NCBI RefSeq assembly: GCF_003762905.1
Contig: NZ_RJKS01000002.1
Location: 790,039 to 854,038 of the forward strand
Reading direction: 5' to 3'
Length of the DNA: 64,000 nt
DNA from: Curtobacterium sp. ZW137
GTDB taxonomy: Bacteria > Actinomycetota > Actinomycetes > Actinomycetales > Microbacteriaceae
Made by a program: the position numbers and the translations under genes. The notes beneath the pieces are model-generated. The model did no database searches. It saw only the letters and a program-made list of their open reading frames with translations, and was not told the DNA's origin. Shown here one piece after another: positions 51,403-61,173 of the stretch (within the stretch, counting starts at the first letter, position 1; each line of letters opens with the position of its first letter).

Positions 51403-52971
51403 ATGCCCGCGAACCCCTCGGTCGTCCTGCACGACCTCACCTTCACCTGGCCCGACGGCACCGTCGCGCTCGACCACCTGACCGCCGCCTTCGGGTCCGG
51501 CCGGACCGGCCTGGTCGGGAGGAACGGGGCCGGCAAGTCCACGCTGGTCCGGCTGGTCACCGGCCGGCTCTCCCCCACGTCGGGCACGATCACGACGTCG
51601 GGGCCCGTCGACCACCTGCCGCAACGGCTGCAGACCGGGGCCGACGACACGGTCGCCGACCTGCTCGGTGTCGGCGACGCGCTGACGGCCCTGCGCGCGA
51701 TCCTCGGTGGTGACCCGTCCCCGGCGCACTTCGACGTCCTCGGAGACGACTGGGACGTCGAGGAGCGCGCCACCGCTGCCGTCGACCCCCTCGGACTCGA
51801 GCTCGACCGTCCCGTCGGCACACTGTCGGGTGGCCAGGCCGTCCTCGCCGCGGTCGCCGGGATCCGCTTGCGCGGACTGCCGATCGCGTTCCTGGACGAG
51901 CCGACGAACAACCTGGACCGCCGTGCTCGCGCGATGCTCCTCGACATGGTGGACACCTGGCGCGGGACCCTGGTGGTCGTCAGCCACGACCGGGAACTCC
52001 TCGAACACGTGGACGAGGTGGCCGAACTCCGTGCCGGTGCGATGACCGTCTTCGGTGGCACGTTCTCGGCGTACGAGGAGTACCTCGGCGTGCAGCAGGC
52101 CGCGGTGGAGCGTGAGGTCCGCGTCGCGGAACAACGGCACCGCACCGAGAAGCGGCAGCGCATCGAGGCGGAGACGAAGATCGCGCGGCGGGCGAAGGCG
52201 GGCGAGAAGGCCGGCCGGTCGATGCCGAAGATCCTGGCGAACGAGCAGCGCAAGAAGGCGCAGGAGACCGCCGGGCGGCTCCGCGTCGCGCACGGGTCCG
52301 CGGAGGAGGCCGCGCTCGCGACCGCGCGCGAGGCCGAGTTGCGACTCCGGGACGACGAGTCCATCCACGTCGAGCTCCCTGACCCGCGCGTGCCCGCATC
52401 CCGGCGCATCGCCACGATCACCGTCAGGGGGCGCGAAACGGTCGTGCAGGGGCCGGAGCGCGTCGCCGTCGGCGGGGACAACGGCGTCGGCAAGACGACC
52501 CTGCTCGAGCACCTGGTCCGGGTCCCCGGCGCGCGCGAGCACCCCCTGCCGGACACGGGTGCCGTCCCGCACGTGGAGCACATCGCGTACCTGCCGCAGC
52601 GGAAGGACGGACTCGACGACGACGCCACGGTGCTCGAGAACGTCCGCCGCGGGGCACCACATGTGCCGGAGGCGGAACTCCGCAACCGGCTCGCTCGGTT
52701 CCTCGTCCGCGGGAGCACGGTGGACCGGCCCGCGGGATCGCTCTCCGGCGGGGAGCGGTTCCGGGTCGCGCTCGCGAGCCTCGTGCTGGCGGATCCGGCG
52801 CCGCAGCTCCTGGTGCTGGACGAGCCGACGAACGACCTCGACATCACGAGCGTCGACCAGCTCGTCGATGCCCTGCAGGCCTACCGCGGCGCGGTCGTCG
52901 TGGTCAGCCACGACGAGACGTTCCTGGATCGTCTGGGGCTGGACGTGCGCTTGGACCTGACCGCGGGTTAG
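51403..52971 (+). CDS. ABC-F protein (ribosome-protection type)
   Basis: A 522-residue soluble protein with two ABC domains and no membrane part. Domain 1 has Walker [15 protein letters not shown] and [10 protein letters not shown]. Domain 2 has [18 protein letters not shown] and [10 protein letters not shown]. Between them is a charged helical linker (about residues 225-310). These are hallmarks of ABC-F proteins, some of which dislodge macrolides, lincosamides or pleuromutilins from ribosomes. Its upstream leader suggests antibiotic induction. Convergent with the SDR gene, stops overlapping by 2 bases. Confidence 0.9.
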   Translation: MPANPSVVLHDLTFTWPDGTVALDHLTAAFGSGRTGLVGRNGAGKSTLVRLVTGRLSPTSGTITTSGPVDHLPQRLQTGADDTVADLLGVGDALTALRAILGGDPSPAHFDVLGDDWDVEERATAAVDPLGLELDRPVGTLSGGQAVLAAVAGIRLRGLPIAFLDEPTNNLDRRARAMLLDMVDTWRGTLVVVSHDRELLEHVDEVAELRAGAMTVFGGTFSAYEEYLGVQQAAVEREVRVAEQRHRTEKRQRIEAETKIARRAKAGEKAGRSMPKILANEQRKKAQETAGRLRVAHGSAEEAALATAREAELRLRDDESIHVELPDPRVPASRRIATITVRGRETVVQGPERVAVGGDNGVGKTTLLEHLVRVPGAREHPLPDTGAVPHVEHIAYLPQRKDGLDDDATVLENVRRGAPHVPEAELRNRLARFLVRGSTVDRPAGSLSGGERFRVALASLVLADPAPQLLVLDEPTNDLDITSVDQLVDALQAYRGAVVVVSHDETFLDRLGLDVRLDLTAG

Positions 52972-53663
52972 CGCTTCCGGGTGGGACGGATCGAGAGCGT
53001 CTCGATCGTTCCGCGCTCCGGCAGGTCGACGACGGTGCGGACGGCGTCGGCGACGTCCTGCGGGGCGAGGAAGTACGCCGTGTCGTAGGACTCCCCGAGC
53101 TTCTCGGTCAGGGCCCGCTGCATGTCGGAGTCCGTGCGGCCCGGGTGCACGCTCGACACCCGGACGCCGTTGCCTCGTTCTTCTTCCCGCAGGGCATCGG
53201 TGAACGCACGGAGCGCGAACTTGGACGCGCCGTACACGCCGCCGCCGGGGCCGGAGAGGAAGCCCGAACCGGAGTTGATCGTCACGACCAGACCGTGCGA
53301 CGCCCGGAGCTCCGGCAGCGCCAGCCGGGTGAGCTCGGCGACCGCGAACACGTTCGTCGCGAACACGGCTTCCCACGTGGCACGCGGGGTGTCCGCGATC
53401 CGGTTGCCCTGCTCCACGCCCGCGGAGTGCACGAGCACGTCGAGGCGATCCGGCAGGTCGGGGACGTCCCCCGCGCCGAGGTCGCCCACGAAGGGTCCGG
53501 CACTCGGCAGGTCGGCCACGACGGCCGCGACCGCGTCGGCCGAGCGGCCGCCGACGAGCACGTGGTGGGTGCGGCCGAGGTCGGCCGCGATCGCGCGGCC
53601 GATGCCGCGGGTGGCTCCGGTCACCAGGGCGACCGGACGATCTGCAGGGAGGGAAGTCGTCAC
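52968..53663 (-). CDS. Short-chain dehydrogenase/reductase
   Basis: A 231-residue classical SDR. The cofactor motif TGATRGIG (about 15-22), HSAG near residue 80, catalytic Ser near INSGSG and the YGASK active site (about residue 144) are all intact. The HPGRTDSDM segment follows. The substrate cannot be predicted. GTG 53663 follows GGGAGG. Confidence 0.88.
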   Translation of the reverse strand: MTTSLPADRPVALVTGATRGIGRAIAADLGRTHHVLVGGRSADAVAAVVADLPSAGPFVGDLGAGDVPDLPDRLDVLVHSAGVEQGNRIADTPRATWEAVFATNVFAVAELTRLALPELRASHGLVVTINSGSGFLSGPGGGVYGASKFALRAFTDALREEERGNGVRVSSVHPGRTDSDMQRALTEKLGESYDTAYFLAPQDVADAVRTVVDLPERGTIETLSIRPTRKR

Positions 53664-53673
53664 GCGAGCCAGC

Positions 53674-54165
53674 CTACGGAAGCCGAGCCGAGCCTCCAGG
53701 CCGGTTGCGGCGGTTGTGGAGAACTGCCACCGTCCCCACCAGCAGGACCACCAGGGCCACGACCGCGGCCATCCCCCACGGCGAGCCGGCGAGTGCGGCG
53801 ACGACGGCCCAGAACACGGCGAGGCCGACGGTGGCGTAGAGGAACGCCCACGCGACGCAGCCCGGGACCATCGCGACGAGGTACCGCCACCACGGCACCC
53901 GGGCGAGGCCGGCGGCGGCGTTCATCACCGTCTGGAGCACCACCGTCACGAAGCTCACCGTGAGCACCGGCAGGCCGAACCGGTCGAGCAGAGCCGAACC
54001 CCGACGGACCGCAGCCGAGTCGAGCCAGCGCCCCCACCGCGAACGCGATGCTCCGGCGACGGCACCGCGCGCGATCCAGTACGTGGCCTGCGCGCGGCAG
54101 AACACGATCACGAAGAGCGCGAGGACGAGCCACCAGAACGGGAGCCCCTCGAGGAAGTCGGGCAC
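53674..54165 (-). CDS. DedA/VTT-like small membrane protein
   Basis: A 163-residue protein with about four hydrophobic helices. It has features of the SNARE-associated/DedA (VTT) fold, such as the hinge RFGLPVLTVSFVTVVLQTVMNAAAGLARVPWWRYL and a positively charged C terminus (HNRRNRPGG). DedA relatives are lipid carriers or scramblases. GTG 54165 is the start and lies inside a 12-base-pair hairpin. Length is shorter than typical DedA proteins (about 200). Confidence 0.7.
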   Translation of the reverse strand: MPDFLEGLPFWWLVLALFVIVFCRAQATYWIARGAVAGASRSRWGRWLDSAAVRRGSALLDRFGLPVLTVSFVTVVLQTVMNAAAGLARVPWWRYLVAMVPGCVAWAFLYATVGLAVFWAVVAALAGSPWGMAAVVALVVLLVGTVAVLHNRRNRPGGSARLP

Positions 54166-54190
54166 GTCCGAACCGTAGCGGACGTGCCCG
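54159..54190. terminator. Hairpin overlapping a start codon
   Basis: CGGGCACGTCCG (54159-54170) pairs perfectly with CGGACGTGCCCG (54179-54190), 8-base loop, between the YihY-type gene stop (54205) and the next gene. It contains the GTG start (54165-54163) of the VTT-like gene, so it may also restrict its translation. Confidence 0.65.
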
Positions 54191-54204
54191 GGAGTCGTCG
54201 GCGG

Positions 54205-55236
54205 CTACTCGCGGCCGGCGCTGTCGCGGATCTTGATCCCCTCGAGGACGTCCTGCGCGTGCTTCTCGTCCTGCTTCGCGATCTGCCGGGTGTCGCGTTC
54301 GGGCAGCTGGATGTCCTCCTCGGCACGGATGCCCGCCTGCAGCTGCCGGCTCCGCTCGAGCTCGGCGTCGAACTCCGCACCGAACAACAGCGCGTTGTTC
54401 GTGATCCAGATCCACAGCAGGAAGACGATCACACCACCGAGGGACCCGTACGTCGCGTTGTAGTTCGAGAAGTTCCCGACGTAGAACCCGAAGCCGACGC
54501 TCGCGATGATCCAGATGAGGAGCGCGAGGATCGAGCCACCGCTCACCCAGGTGAACTTCGGCTGCTTGATGTTCGGCGACCAGTAGTAGAGCACCGCGAC
54601 GACGACGATCGCGATGACCAGCAGGATCGGCCACTGGACGATCGACAGCACGGTCACCGCGACGTCACCGAGGCCGATGACGTCGCCGAAGCTGCGGGCC
54701 AGCGGGCCGCTCACGAGGACCAGGAGACCGAGCACCAGCAGGATCACGGTGAAGAGCGTGACGCCGAGCATGGTCGGACGGAGCTTCCAGATCGGACGGC
54801 CCTCACGCACGTTGTAGACGCGGTTCATCGCCCGACCGAACGCCCCGACGTACCCGGAGGCGGACCAGATCGCGCCGACGATACCGACGATGAACGTGAC
54901 CGGGGCGGCAGGCGACCGGACGAGGTTCTCGATCGGGCCGCGGATCAGCTCGACGACCTGCGGCGAGCCGATGTTCCCGACGATGTCGAGGAGCGTCTTG
55001 ATCGTCGTGTCCGCCTGGCCGACGAGGCCGAGGATCGACACCACGGCCAGCAGGCCGGGGAACAGTGCCAGGACCGAGTAGTAGGTCAGGCTGGCGGCGA
55101 GGTCGGTGCACTGGTCGCTCGAGAACTCGCGGAGGGTCTTCTTGAGCGTGTACATCAGCGACGGCTTCGTGAGGTCCGTCGGGCTGTCCGGCTTCCTGGG
55201 GTCGTCCGGCGCGGGCTTCTGCTGGTCGCGTGCCAT
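54205..55236 (-). CDS. YihY/virulence factor BrkB family membrane protein
   Basis: A 343-residue membrane protein with about six helices, matching the YihY family (formerly annotated ribonuclease BN). Conserved features include LAASLTYYSVLALFPGLLAVVSILG, SASGYVGAFGRAMNRVYNV and the late YGSLGGVIVFLLWIWITNNALLFGAEFDAEL. The N and C termini are charged and cytoplasmic. Function in bacteria is not settled. ATG 55236 lies two bases after the upstream gene stop. Confidence 0.9.
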   Translation of the reverse strand: MARDQQKPAPDDPRKPDSPTDLTKPSLMYTLKKTLREFSSDQCTDLAASLTYYSVLALFPGLLAVVSILGLVGQADTTIKTLLDIVGNIGSPQVVELIRGPIENLVRSPAAPVTFIVGIVGAIWSASGYVGAFGRAMNRVYNVREGRPIWKLRPTMLGVTLFTVILLVLGLLVLVSGPLARSFGDVIGLGDVAVTVLSIVQWPILLVIAIVVVAVLYYWSPNIKQPKFTWVSGGSILALLIWIIASVGFGFYVGNFSNYNATYGSLGGVIVFLLWIWITNNALLFGAEFDAELERSRQLQAGIRAEEDIQLPERDTRQIAKQDEKHAQDVLEGIKIRDSAGRE

Positions 55237-55238
55237 GC

Positions 55239-55703
55239 TCAGATCCTCCTCGCGCGCTTGGCGGCCTGCTTGCCGGCCTTCTTCGCCTGCTTCTGGACCT
55301 TCTTGCGGCGCTTCGCAGCGGCCTGCTGGTCCTGCAGCACGGGGTTGTGCTTGTCGTCCTTGCGCGAGAACGCCGGGACGCCCTTCGACTTGCCGTCCTT
55401 GCCCACCTTCACCGGCTTGAACACGGGGACCGGTGCCGGGGTGCGGAGCGCGTCCAGACGCGCCCCCGGCGAGTGCCGGATGCGGACGCCCACGACGATC
55501 GCCGCGATGCCGGCGGCAGCGGTGGCCGCCAGCGCGACGAGCGGGGTCGGGTCGCGGTGCCAGCGCTGCTTCGTCTTCGCGACGGCGAGACGGGTGCGCG
55601 CGGGCACGTCGACCTTCTGCCGGATCCGCTCGACGGTGTCGGTGATGCGCTCGCGGGTGCGGACGTTCGCGAGCTCGAGCTCGGGGAGACTGTCGTTCGC
55701 CAT
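55239..55703 (-). CDS. DUF3618-like small membrane protein
   Basis: A 154-residue protein with an N-terminal acidic helix (PELELANVRTRERITDTVERIRQKVD), a single membrane helix (about residues 58-75) and a long lysine-rich tail (KRRKKVQKQAKKAGKQAAKRARRI). This is the layout of DUF3618-type proteins often next to YihY. Tail charge suggests binding to the membrane surface or nucleic acid. Co-transcribed with the YihY gene. Confidence 0.75.
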   Translation of the reverse strand: MANDSLPELELANVRTRERITDTVERIRQKVDVPARTRLAVAKTKQRWHRDPTPLVALAATAAAGIAAIVVGVRIRHSPGARLDALRTPAPVPVFKPVKVGKDGKSKGVPAFSRKDDKHNPVLQDQQAAAKRRKKVQKQAKKAGKQAAKRARRI

Positions 55704-55778
55704 ACATCGTTCGTACACGCTCGCGGCCCGACACACACCCGGAAGGACGCCCAGAGACGGACGGCTAGCGTCCCGCGC

Positions 55779-56519
55779 ATGCTGTACCGAGACGTCGCCG
55801 AGGGGATCCACCGCCTCGAGATCGCACACACGAACCAGTACCTCGTCGAGACCGGGGACCGGTTGCTCGTCGTCGACGCAGGGCTCCCCGCCGCGTGGCC
55901 GCACCTGCTGCTGGCCGTGCACGACCTCGGGTACACGCCGTCCCGGGTCGAGGGGATCCTGCTCACGCACGGGCACTTCGACCACGTCGGCACCGCGGCG
56001 CGGGCACACCGGGAGTGGGGCACGCCGGTGTTCGTGCACCCCGGGGACACGGCGCTGGCCGCACACCCGTACTCGTACCGGCCGCAGACGAACCGGCTCG
56101 GGTTCGTGCTCGGCCACCCCGGAGGGTTGCTGCCGCTCGGGCAGATGCTCCTCGCCGGGGCGGCGAACGTCGACGGGATCGAGGACACCGAGCCGCTCGA
56201 GTCCCGCGCCGACGTCCCGGGCTCGCCGTGGATCATCGAGACCCCGGGGCACACCGACGGGCACGTCGCGCTGCACTTCGCGGACCGGGACGCGGTGATC
56301 GTCGGGGACGCGCTGGTCACCTTCGACCCGTACACCGGCGGGATCGGGCCGCGGGTGGTGGCTCCGGCGGCGACGGCCGACATGGACACCGCGGTCGCGT
56401 CGCTGTCCCGGCTGGAGGACACCGAGGCGCGCCACGTCCTGCCGGGGCACGGCCCGCAGTGGTCCACGGGCGTGCGGGCCGCGGTCGCGCAGGCGCGGCG
56501 GACGGCCGGCGCGGCCTGA
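55779..56519 (+). CDS. Metallo-beta-lactamase-fold hydrolase
   Basis: A 246-residue MBL-fold protein. The metal motif THGHFDH (His64, His66, Asp68, His69), a later histidine in PGHTDGH (near residue 157), the aspartate in IVGDAL and a final histidine in PGHGPQW are all present. Members include glyoxalase II-like and quorum-quenching lactonases; the exact substrate is unknown. No signal peptide, so cytoplasmic. Confidence 0.88.
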   Translation: MLYRDVAEGIHRLEIAHTNQYLVETGDRLLVVDAGLPAAWPHLLLAVHDLGYTPSRVEGILLTHGHFDHVGTAARAHREWGTPVFVHPGDTALAAHPYSYRPQTNRLGFVLGHPGGLLPLGQMLLAGAANVDGIEDTEPLESRADVPGSPWIIETPGHTDGHVALHFADRDAVIVGDALVTFDPYTGGIGPRVVAPAATADMDTAVASLSRLEDTEARHVLPGHGPQWSTGVRAAVAQARRTAGAA

Positions 56520-56690
56520 CGCGCTCCTGCGGGTCCGGCCCGGGCCCTGGTCGCGACCACGGCCGGACGGGAGGCACGGTGCCGGTCCGCCACGGGCCTC
56601 CCGGGCGCCGAGCGCGCACGAACGGACGCCTGCTCGCGCGCGAGGCGACCGTTGGTGACCACTCGGCACGCGACAGCCGCGCGCCGACCG

Positions 56691-57734
56691 TCAGGACGGC
56701 ACGACGACGTCCTCGGGGAAGCCGGACGCCGCGGAGCGGGTCGCCGCCTCCATCAGGGCGAGGCTCCGCAGGTTGTCGCGCCCGCTCGTCTCCGGTGCCG
56801 GACCGCCCGCCACCGCCCGGGCGAAGGCCTGCAGCCCGCCCTGCCGGTCGTGGTGCTCCGCGGTCGGCAGCTCGACGGGCGCCGCACTCGTGTCGCCCGG
56901 ACGGCGGACCGTGACGAGGTCCCAGCTGACGTCCCCGGGCTCGCCGCCGCGGCTGGTGAACTGGAGCTCACCGTCCTCCCCCTGGATGCTCCACTCCCCG
57001 GCCCAGGGCGTGTGCTCCCCACGGCTCAGCCAGCTGCCGCGGTAGCTGACGACCAGGCCGTCCTCCATCTCGATCAGCATCGACGCGACCGCCTCGTCCT
57101 GGTACTTGCTGAAGGACGGGTAGGTGGCCTTCGCGAAGACCCGGACGGCTTCCTTGCCGGTGACCATCCGGAGCAGGTCGAAGTGGTGGATCGCCATGTC
57201 GTTGATCATCGCGTGCGGGAACCGGTAGTGCGGGTGGTCCTCGAACGCACGGTCGTTGTCCCACTGGCGGAAGTCGATGTTGATCGCCGAGAGCTCCCCC
57301 ACGGCGTCCGCGGCGAGGAGGTCCTGCACCACCCGGGGCGCCGGGTAGAAGCGGTAGTTCTGGCTGACCTGCAGCACGAGACCGAGTTCCTCGGCACGGT
57401 GCACGGCCTCAGCGGCTTCGACCGCGGAGTTCGCGAACGGCTTCTCGACGAGGACGTGCTTGCCGGCGTCCAGCGCCTCGAGCGCGAGTGGCACGTGGGT
57501 GACCGCGGGTGCGGTGATGACGACGGCATCGGCCTCGACGCCGGCGAGCGCATCGGTCAGCGAGGGGAACGCAGCGCTGGTGGGGAGCCCGAGGTCCGTC
57601 CGGACGGCCTCGAGCGTCGTGGCACTCGGGTCGGCGATGCCGACCACCTCGACCTCCGACACCGCGGGGAGCGCGACGCGTGCCCAGCTGCCGCCCCACC
57701 CTCCGAGACCGACGTGGATGATGCGGACCGTCAT
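56691..57734 (-). CDS. Gfo/Idh/MocA oxidoreductase
   Basis: A 347-residue NAD(P)-dependent sugar oxidoreductase: HVGLGGWGGSWARVALPAV at the N terminus, LVEKPFANS near residue 102, and a C-terminal beta-sheet domain. Homologues act on myo-inositol, glucose or sugar lactones; substrate unknown. It lies 88 bases after the crtEb gene in the same direction. The 171 bases downstream (56520-56690) hold only G+C-rich inverted repeats. Confidence 0.87.
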   Translation of the reverse strand: MTVRIIHVGLGGWGGSWARVALPAVSEVEVVGIADPSATTLEAVRTDLGLPTSAAFPSLTDALAGVEADAVVITAPAVTHVPLALEALDAGKHVLVEKPFANSAVEAAEAVHRAEELGLVLQVSQNYRFYPAPRVVQDLLAADAVGELSAINIDFRQWDNDRAFEDHPHYRFPHAMINDMAIHHFDLLRMVTGKEAVRVFAKATYPSFSKYQDEAVASMLIEMEDGLVVSYRGSWLSRGEHTPWAGEWSIQGEDGELQFTSRGGEPGDVSWDLVTVRRPGDTSAAPVELPTAEHHDRQGGLQAFARAVAGGPAPETSGRDNLRSLALMEAATRSAASGFPEDVVVPS

Positions 57735-57822
57735 GCGTGCACTCCTTCGTGTTCGAGCGACGCCGACGACGACGTCCCGTCCATCCTGTCAGGGACCGGT
57801 GACGCCGTGGGCACGTGCGGGG

Positions 57823-58734
57823 TCAGTGTGTGAAGGCGTACGCGATCAGCGCCATCGTGACGATGAAGCCCGCCAGGTAGTTGATCCAGAGGAAGCGCTT
57901 CCACCCGGCGTTCGCCGACTCCGCGCCTGCGTCGGTCACGTTCCACCACGGCAGCACGTTGAGCGCGTACGGGATCACCACGACGGCGGCGATCGGCCCG
58001 GGGAACGCGGAGAACAGCAGCGCGACGCCGGCGACGACGTACGCGACGAAGGCCAGCCGGACCGTGGCACGTGCGCCGATGACGGTGGCGACGGAGCCGA
58101 TGCCGCCGGCCCGGTCGGCGAGGACGTCCTGCACGGCGCCGAACGCGTGCGATGCGACGCCCCAGAGGAAGAACGCGATGCACACCGCGACGAGCTGGCC
58201 CGTCCAGTGCGGCCCGGAGAGCGCGAGGCCGTAGACCGCGGGCGACACGAAGTGGGTGCTCGAGGTGAGCGAGTCGAGGAAGGGCTTCTCCTTGAAGCGG
58301 AGCCCGGGTGCCGAGTACGCGATGACCGCGAACACGCTGATCGCGAGGACGAGCCACGACCACGGTCCGCCGAGGAGCACCAGCGCGATCAGGAAGGGCA
58401 CGTTCGTGACGACGACCGCCCAGAGCGTCGTGCGGTGCACGCTCTTGTCGAGCAGCGCACCTTCGACCCCGCCCTTCCGCGGGTTCACCAGGTCCGACTC
58501 GTAGTCGAAGACGTCGTTGATGCCGTACATCGCCAGGTTGTAGGGCACCAGGAAGTACACGACGCCGATGAGGAACGCGGCGATCGAGAACCCGCCACCG
58601 CCGTCGACGCCGACGCCGCTGCCGAGCAGGTACGCGGCGCCGAACGGGTAGGCGGTGTTCACCCAGCTGATGGGTCGGGACGACACGAAGAGCGCGCCCA
58701 GTGTCGACTGCCGGGAGGCAGGGGTCGCCGTCAT
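57823..58734 (-). CDS. crtEb: Lycopene elongase (UbiA-type prenyltransferase), CrtEb
   Basis: A 303-residue UbiA-family membrane prenyltransferase with about eight helices. The first Asp motif is NDVFDYESD (73-81) and the second region AVQDVLADRAGGI carries another Asp pair. With the heterodimeric cyclase genes upstream it adds C5 units to lycopene, giving C50 carotenoids such as decaprenoxanthin or C.p.450. ATGA overlap with crtYf. Confidence 0.9.
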   Translation of the reverse strand: MTATPASRQSTLGALFVSSRPISWVNTAYPFGAAYLLGSGVGVDGGGGFSIAAFLIGVVYFLVPYNLAMYGINDVFDYESDLVNPRKGGVEGALLDKSVHRTTLWAVVVTNVPFLIALVLLGGPWSWLVLAISVFAVIAYSAPGLRFKEKPFLDSLTSSTHFVSPAVYGLALSGPHWTGQLVAVCIAFFLWGVASHAFGAVQDVLADRAGGIGSVATVIGARATVRLAFVAYVVAGVALLFSAFPGPIAAVVVIPYALNVLPWWNVTDAGAESANAGWKRFLWINYLAGFIVTMALIAYAFTH

Positions 58735-59156
58735 CGCGGATCCTCCGGTCGGGGTCGTGGCCGGTTCTCGGGCACGGGGCTGGTCGCGCGGTCGGGTCCC
58801 GACCGCGCGTGGTCGCGGCTGAGCAGGACCCAGAGCGCGGGGAGCAGGACGACCGCGGCGATCGAGTACGCGAGGTCCTCGACCGGGATCGCGCCGATCT
58901 TCGCGCCGCTGATCAACGACGGGTCGTAGGCCACGATCCGCAGCGAGACGATCACGTTGTCGAACACGATCGTCATCGCCAGGAGCGCGATCCCGGTGAC
59001 GAGGCCCGTGACGAGCCCGATCCGGCGGGTGCGGTGCACCGAGCGGCCGGTGCGCCGGGCCCGGCGCGCGCCGACCACCGCGGCGACGACACCGACGACG
59101 GCCACGATCGCGAAGAACGGCAGGGCGAGGAGCGCGTACGCGCCTGAGCCCGTCAC
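58731..59156 (-). CDS. crtYf: C50 carotenoid epsilon/beta cyclase subunit, CrtYf-like
   Basis: A 141-residue membrane protein with three helices and the lycopene cyclase domain motif AIPVEDLAYSI, whose PxE(D/E) core is catalytic in this family. It works as a heterodimer with CrtYe. GTG 59156 overlaps the crtYe stop (GTGA). The C-terminal tail is Pro/Arg-rich and probably cytoplasmic. Confidence 0.88.
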   Translation of the reverse strand: MTGSGAYALLALPFFAIVAVVGVVAAVVGARRARRTGRSVHRTRRIGLVTGLVTGIALLAMTIVFDNVIVSLRIVAYDPSLISGAKIGAIPVEDLAYSIAAVVLLPALWVLLSRDHARSGPDRATSPVPENRPRPRPEDPR

Positions 59157-59497
59157 CGGTCGGCTCGTTCCGCGGCGGCGTCGGCCGACCGGGCGACCCG
59201 AGGACGGACGAACCCGAACAGGTTCATCGTCGTGTAGCAGAGCAGCAGCAGGAAGAAGAGCTCCTCGAGCGGGACGTCCGGCGCGAGCAGCACCCCCGTG
59301 AGCAGGTGCTGCTCGCCGATGAAGAAGATGCCGAGCCCCACGCCGACGGCGTCCCAGACGAGGAAGAACGCGACGCCGATCACCGTCACGGCGCACGCCC
59401 GCCACGGTGCTCGCCAGAAGAACAGCGTGAACCGGCGGTCCAGGACCACCATGCCGGTCAGGGCGACGAGCAGCCCGAGCAGGTACAGCCCCGGCAT
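59153..59497 (-). CDS. crtYe: C50 carotenoid cyclase subunit, CrtYe-like
   Basis: A 114-residue membrane protein with three helices and the motif DVPLEELFFLLLL, the partner PxEE motif of the heterodimeric lycopene cyclase. Its ATG shares one base with the crtI stop (TGATG). CrtYe and CrtYf together form the ring ends after or during chain elongation by CrtEb. Confidence 0.88.
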   Translation of the reverse strand: MPGLYLLGLLVALTGMVVLDRRFTLFFWRAPWRACAVTVIGVAFFLVWDAVGVGLGIFFIGEQHLLTGVLLAPDVPLEELFFLLLLCYTTMNLFGFVRPRVARSADAAAERADR

Positions 59498-61173
59498 CAG
59501 CCTGCGGCCGCGGTCGTCCGCCGTGGCGCACGCTTCGTCGGCCGCGGCGGTGCGTCCGCGGCGCGTTCGAGCGGCGTCGGGAGCGGCTCGGTCGACGTGT
59601 CGCCGTGGATGCGCTTCAGCAGCACCTCCGCGGAGATCAGGCACATCGGCAGACCGATGCCCGGGATCGTCGAGGACCCGGCGTAGTAGAGCCCGTCGAC
59701 CTTCTCGGATGCGTTGCCCTCACGGAAGAAGGCGCTCTGCTTCAGCGTGTGCGCCGGCCCGAGCATGGACCCGCTCCAGGCGTTGAAGTCGTCCGCGAAG
59801 TCCCGGGGACCGACCGTGCGCCGGACCCGGATGCGGTCGCGGAGGTCGGGGACGCCGGCACGCTCGGCCACGACGTCGATCGCCCGGTCGGCGATGCGCT
59901 CGACCTCCCAGTCACCGGCGCCGTCGACGCCGCCCTTGCCGATGCCGACGTCGGCGGGCAACGGCACGAGGATGAACACGTTGCTCGAGCCGGGCGGGGC
60001 GACCGTCGGGTCCGTCTCGGAGGGGGCGCAGACGTAGATCGACGCCGGGTCGGGCACGTGCCGGTCGTCGCCGAAGACCGCGCCGAAGTTCGCCTTCCAG
60101 TCCGCGGTGAAGACGAGGGTGTGGTGGAGGAGCCCGGGCACCGGGCCGTCGACCCCGAGGTACACGAGCACGGCGGAGGGGCCCGGGTCGCGCTTCTTCC
60201 AGTGCGACTCGCCGTGCGTCCGGTGCTCCCGGTCGAGGAGCTGCATCTCGGTGTGCCGGAGGTCCGCCGCGCTGACGACGACGTCGGCCGGCGCGACGTG
60301 CTGGACGCCCCGGCGGTCCCGGTGCACGACGCCCGTGACGTGGTCGCCCTCGACGACGATCCGCTCGACCTTCGCTCCGGCGATGATCTGGGCGCCCTCG
60401 GCCCGGGCGACCCGCTCGACGGCGTTGATCACCTCGGTGATGCCGCCCTTCGGGTAGAGCACGCCGTCGGCGAGGTCGAGGTGGCTCATCAGGTGGTACA
60501 TGCTCGGAGCGGCATACGGGCTCGTGCCGAGGAAGACGGCGGGGTAGCCGAGGACCTGCCAGAGCCGGCGGTCCCGCACGGCACTCTCCGCGAAGGTCGA
60601 CAGCGGCTCGATCAGGAGCCGGGCGAGCTTGCCCATCCGGAGCAGCACGTCCGGTGCGGCGAGCTTCCGGAAGTCCTGGAACGTGCCGTACAGGAACCGG
60701 CGGACGGCCATGTCGTAGGTCTCCGCCGCGGAGTCCAGGTACTTCGCCATCCGCTTGCCGGCGCCCGGCTCGATCGACTCGAACAGGGCGAGGTTGTCCT
60801 CCCGCGATGCCCGGAGGTCGATCGGCTCGTCGTAGCCCTCGCTGTAGACGCGGTACCCGGGGTCGAGCTTGACGAGGTCGAGCTGCTCGTCGGCGCTGGT
60901 GCCGAGCAGCCGGAAGAAGTGGTCGAACACCTCGGGCATCAGGTACCACGACGGGCCGGTGTCGAACCGGAAGCCGTCCCGCTCCCACGACCCGGCGCGG
61001 CCGCCGAGCTGGTTCCGCTGCTCGAGCACCGTGACGGCGAAGCCGTCCCGTGCGAGGAGCGCGGCGGACGCGAGCCCGCTGATGCCACCGCCGATCACGA
61101 CGGCGCGACGGACGGGCACCTTGCGGGCAGTGGACGGCTGGGTCGTCGGACCGGAGGCACGGGTCGGGCTCAT
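59497..61173 (-). CDS. crtI: Phytoene desaturase, CrtI
   Basis: A 558-residue FAD-dependent desaturase. The N-terminal FAD motif VVIGGGISGLASAALLARDG and LEQRNQLGGRAGSWERDGFRFDTGPSW are family hallmarks, as are YPKGGITEVINAV and the C-terminal LYYAGSSTIPGIGLPMCLISAE. It converts phytoene to lycopene in four desaturation steps. A poorly conserved tail of about 40 residues is Pro/Arg-rich. ATG 61173 overlaps the crtB stop. Confidence 0.95.
   Translation of the reverse strand: MSPTRASGPTTQPSTARKVPVRRAVVIGGGISGLASAALLARDGFAVTVLEQRNQLGGRAGSWERDGFRFDTGPSWYLMPEVFDHFFRLLGTSADEQLDLVKLDPGYRVYSEGYDEPIDLRASREDNLALFESIEPGAGKRMAKYLDSAAETYDMAVRRFLYGTFQDFRKLAAPDVLLRMGKLARLLIEPLSTFAESAVRDRRLWQVLGYPAVFLGTSPYAAPSMYHLMSHLDLADGVLYPKGGITEVINAVERVARAEGAQIIAGAKVERIVVEGDHVTGVVHRDRRGVQHVAPADVVVSAADLRHTEMQLLDREHRTHGESHWKKRDPGPSAVLVYLGVDGPVPGLLHHTLVFTADWKANFGAVFGDDRHVPDPASIYVCAPSETDPTVAPPGSSNVFILVPLPADVGIGKGGVDGAGDWEVERIADRAIDVVAERAGVPDLRDRIRVRRTVGPRDFADDFNAWSGSMLGPAHTLKQSAFFREGNASEKVDGLYYAGSSTIPGIGLPMCLISAEVLLKRIHGDTSTEPLPTPLERAADAPPRPTKRAPRRTTAAAG

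Noticed and set aside
53122-56298. 1058-codon + strand frame across 53-56 kb
   Set aside because: It runs antisense to SDR, VTT-like, YihY and DUF3618-like genes and then in a wrong frame through the MBL gene; no recognisable domain.
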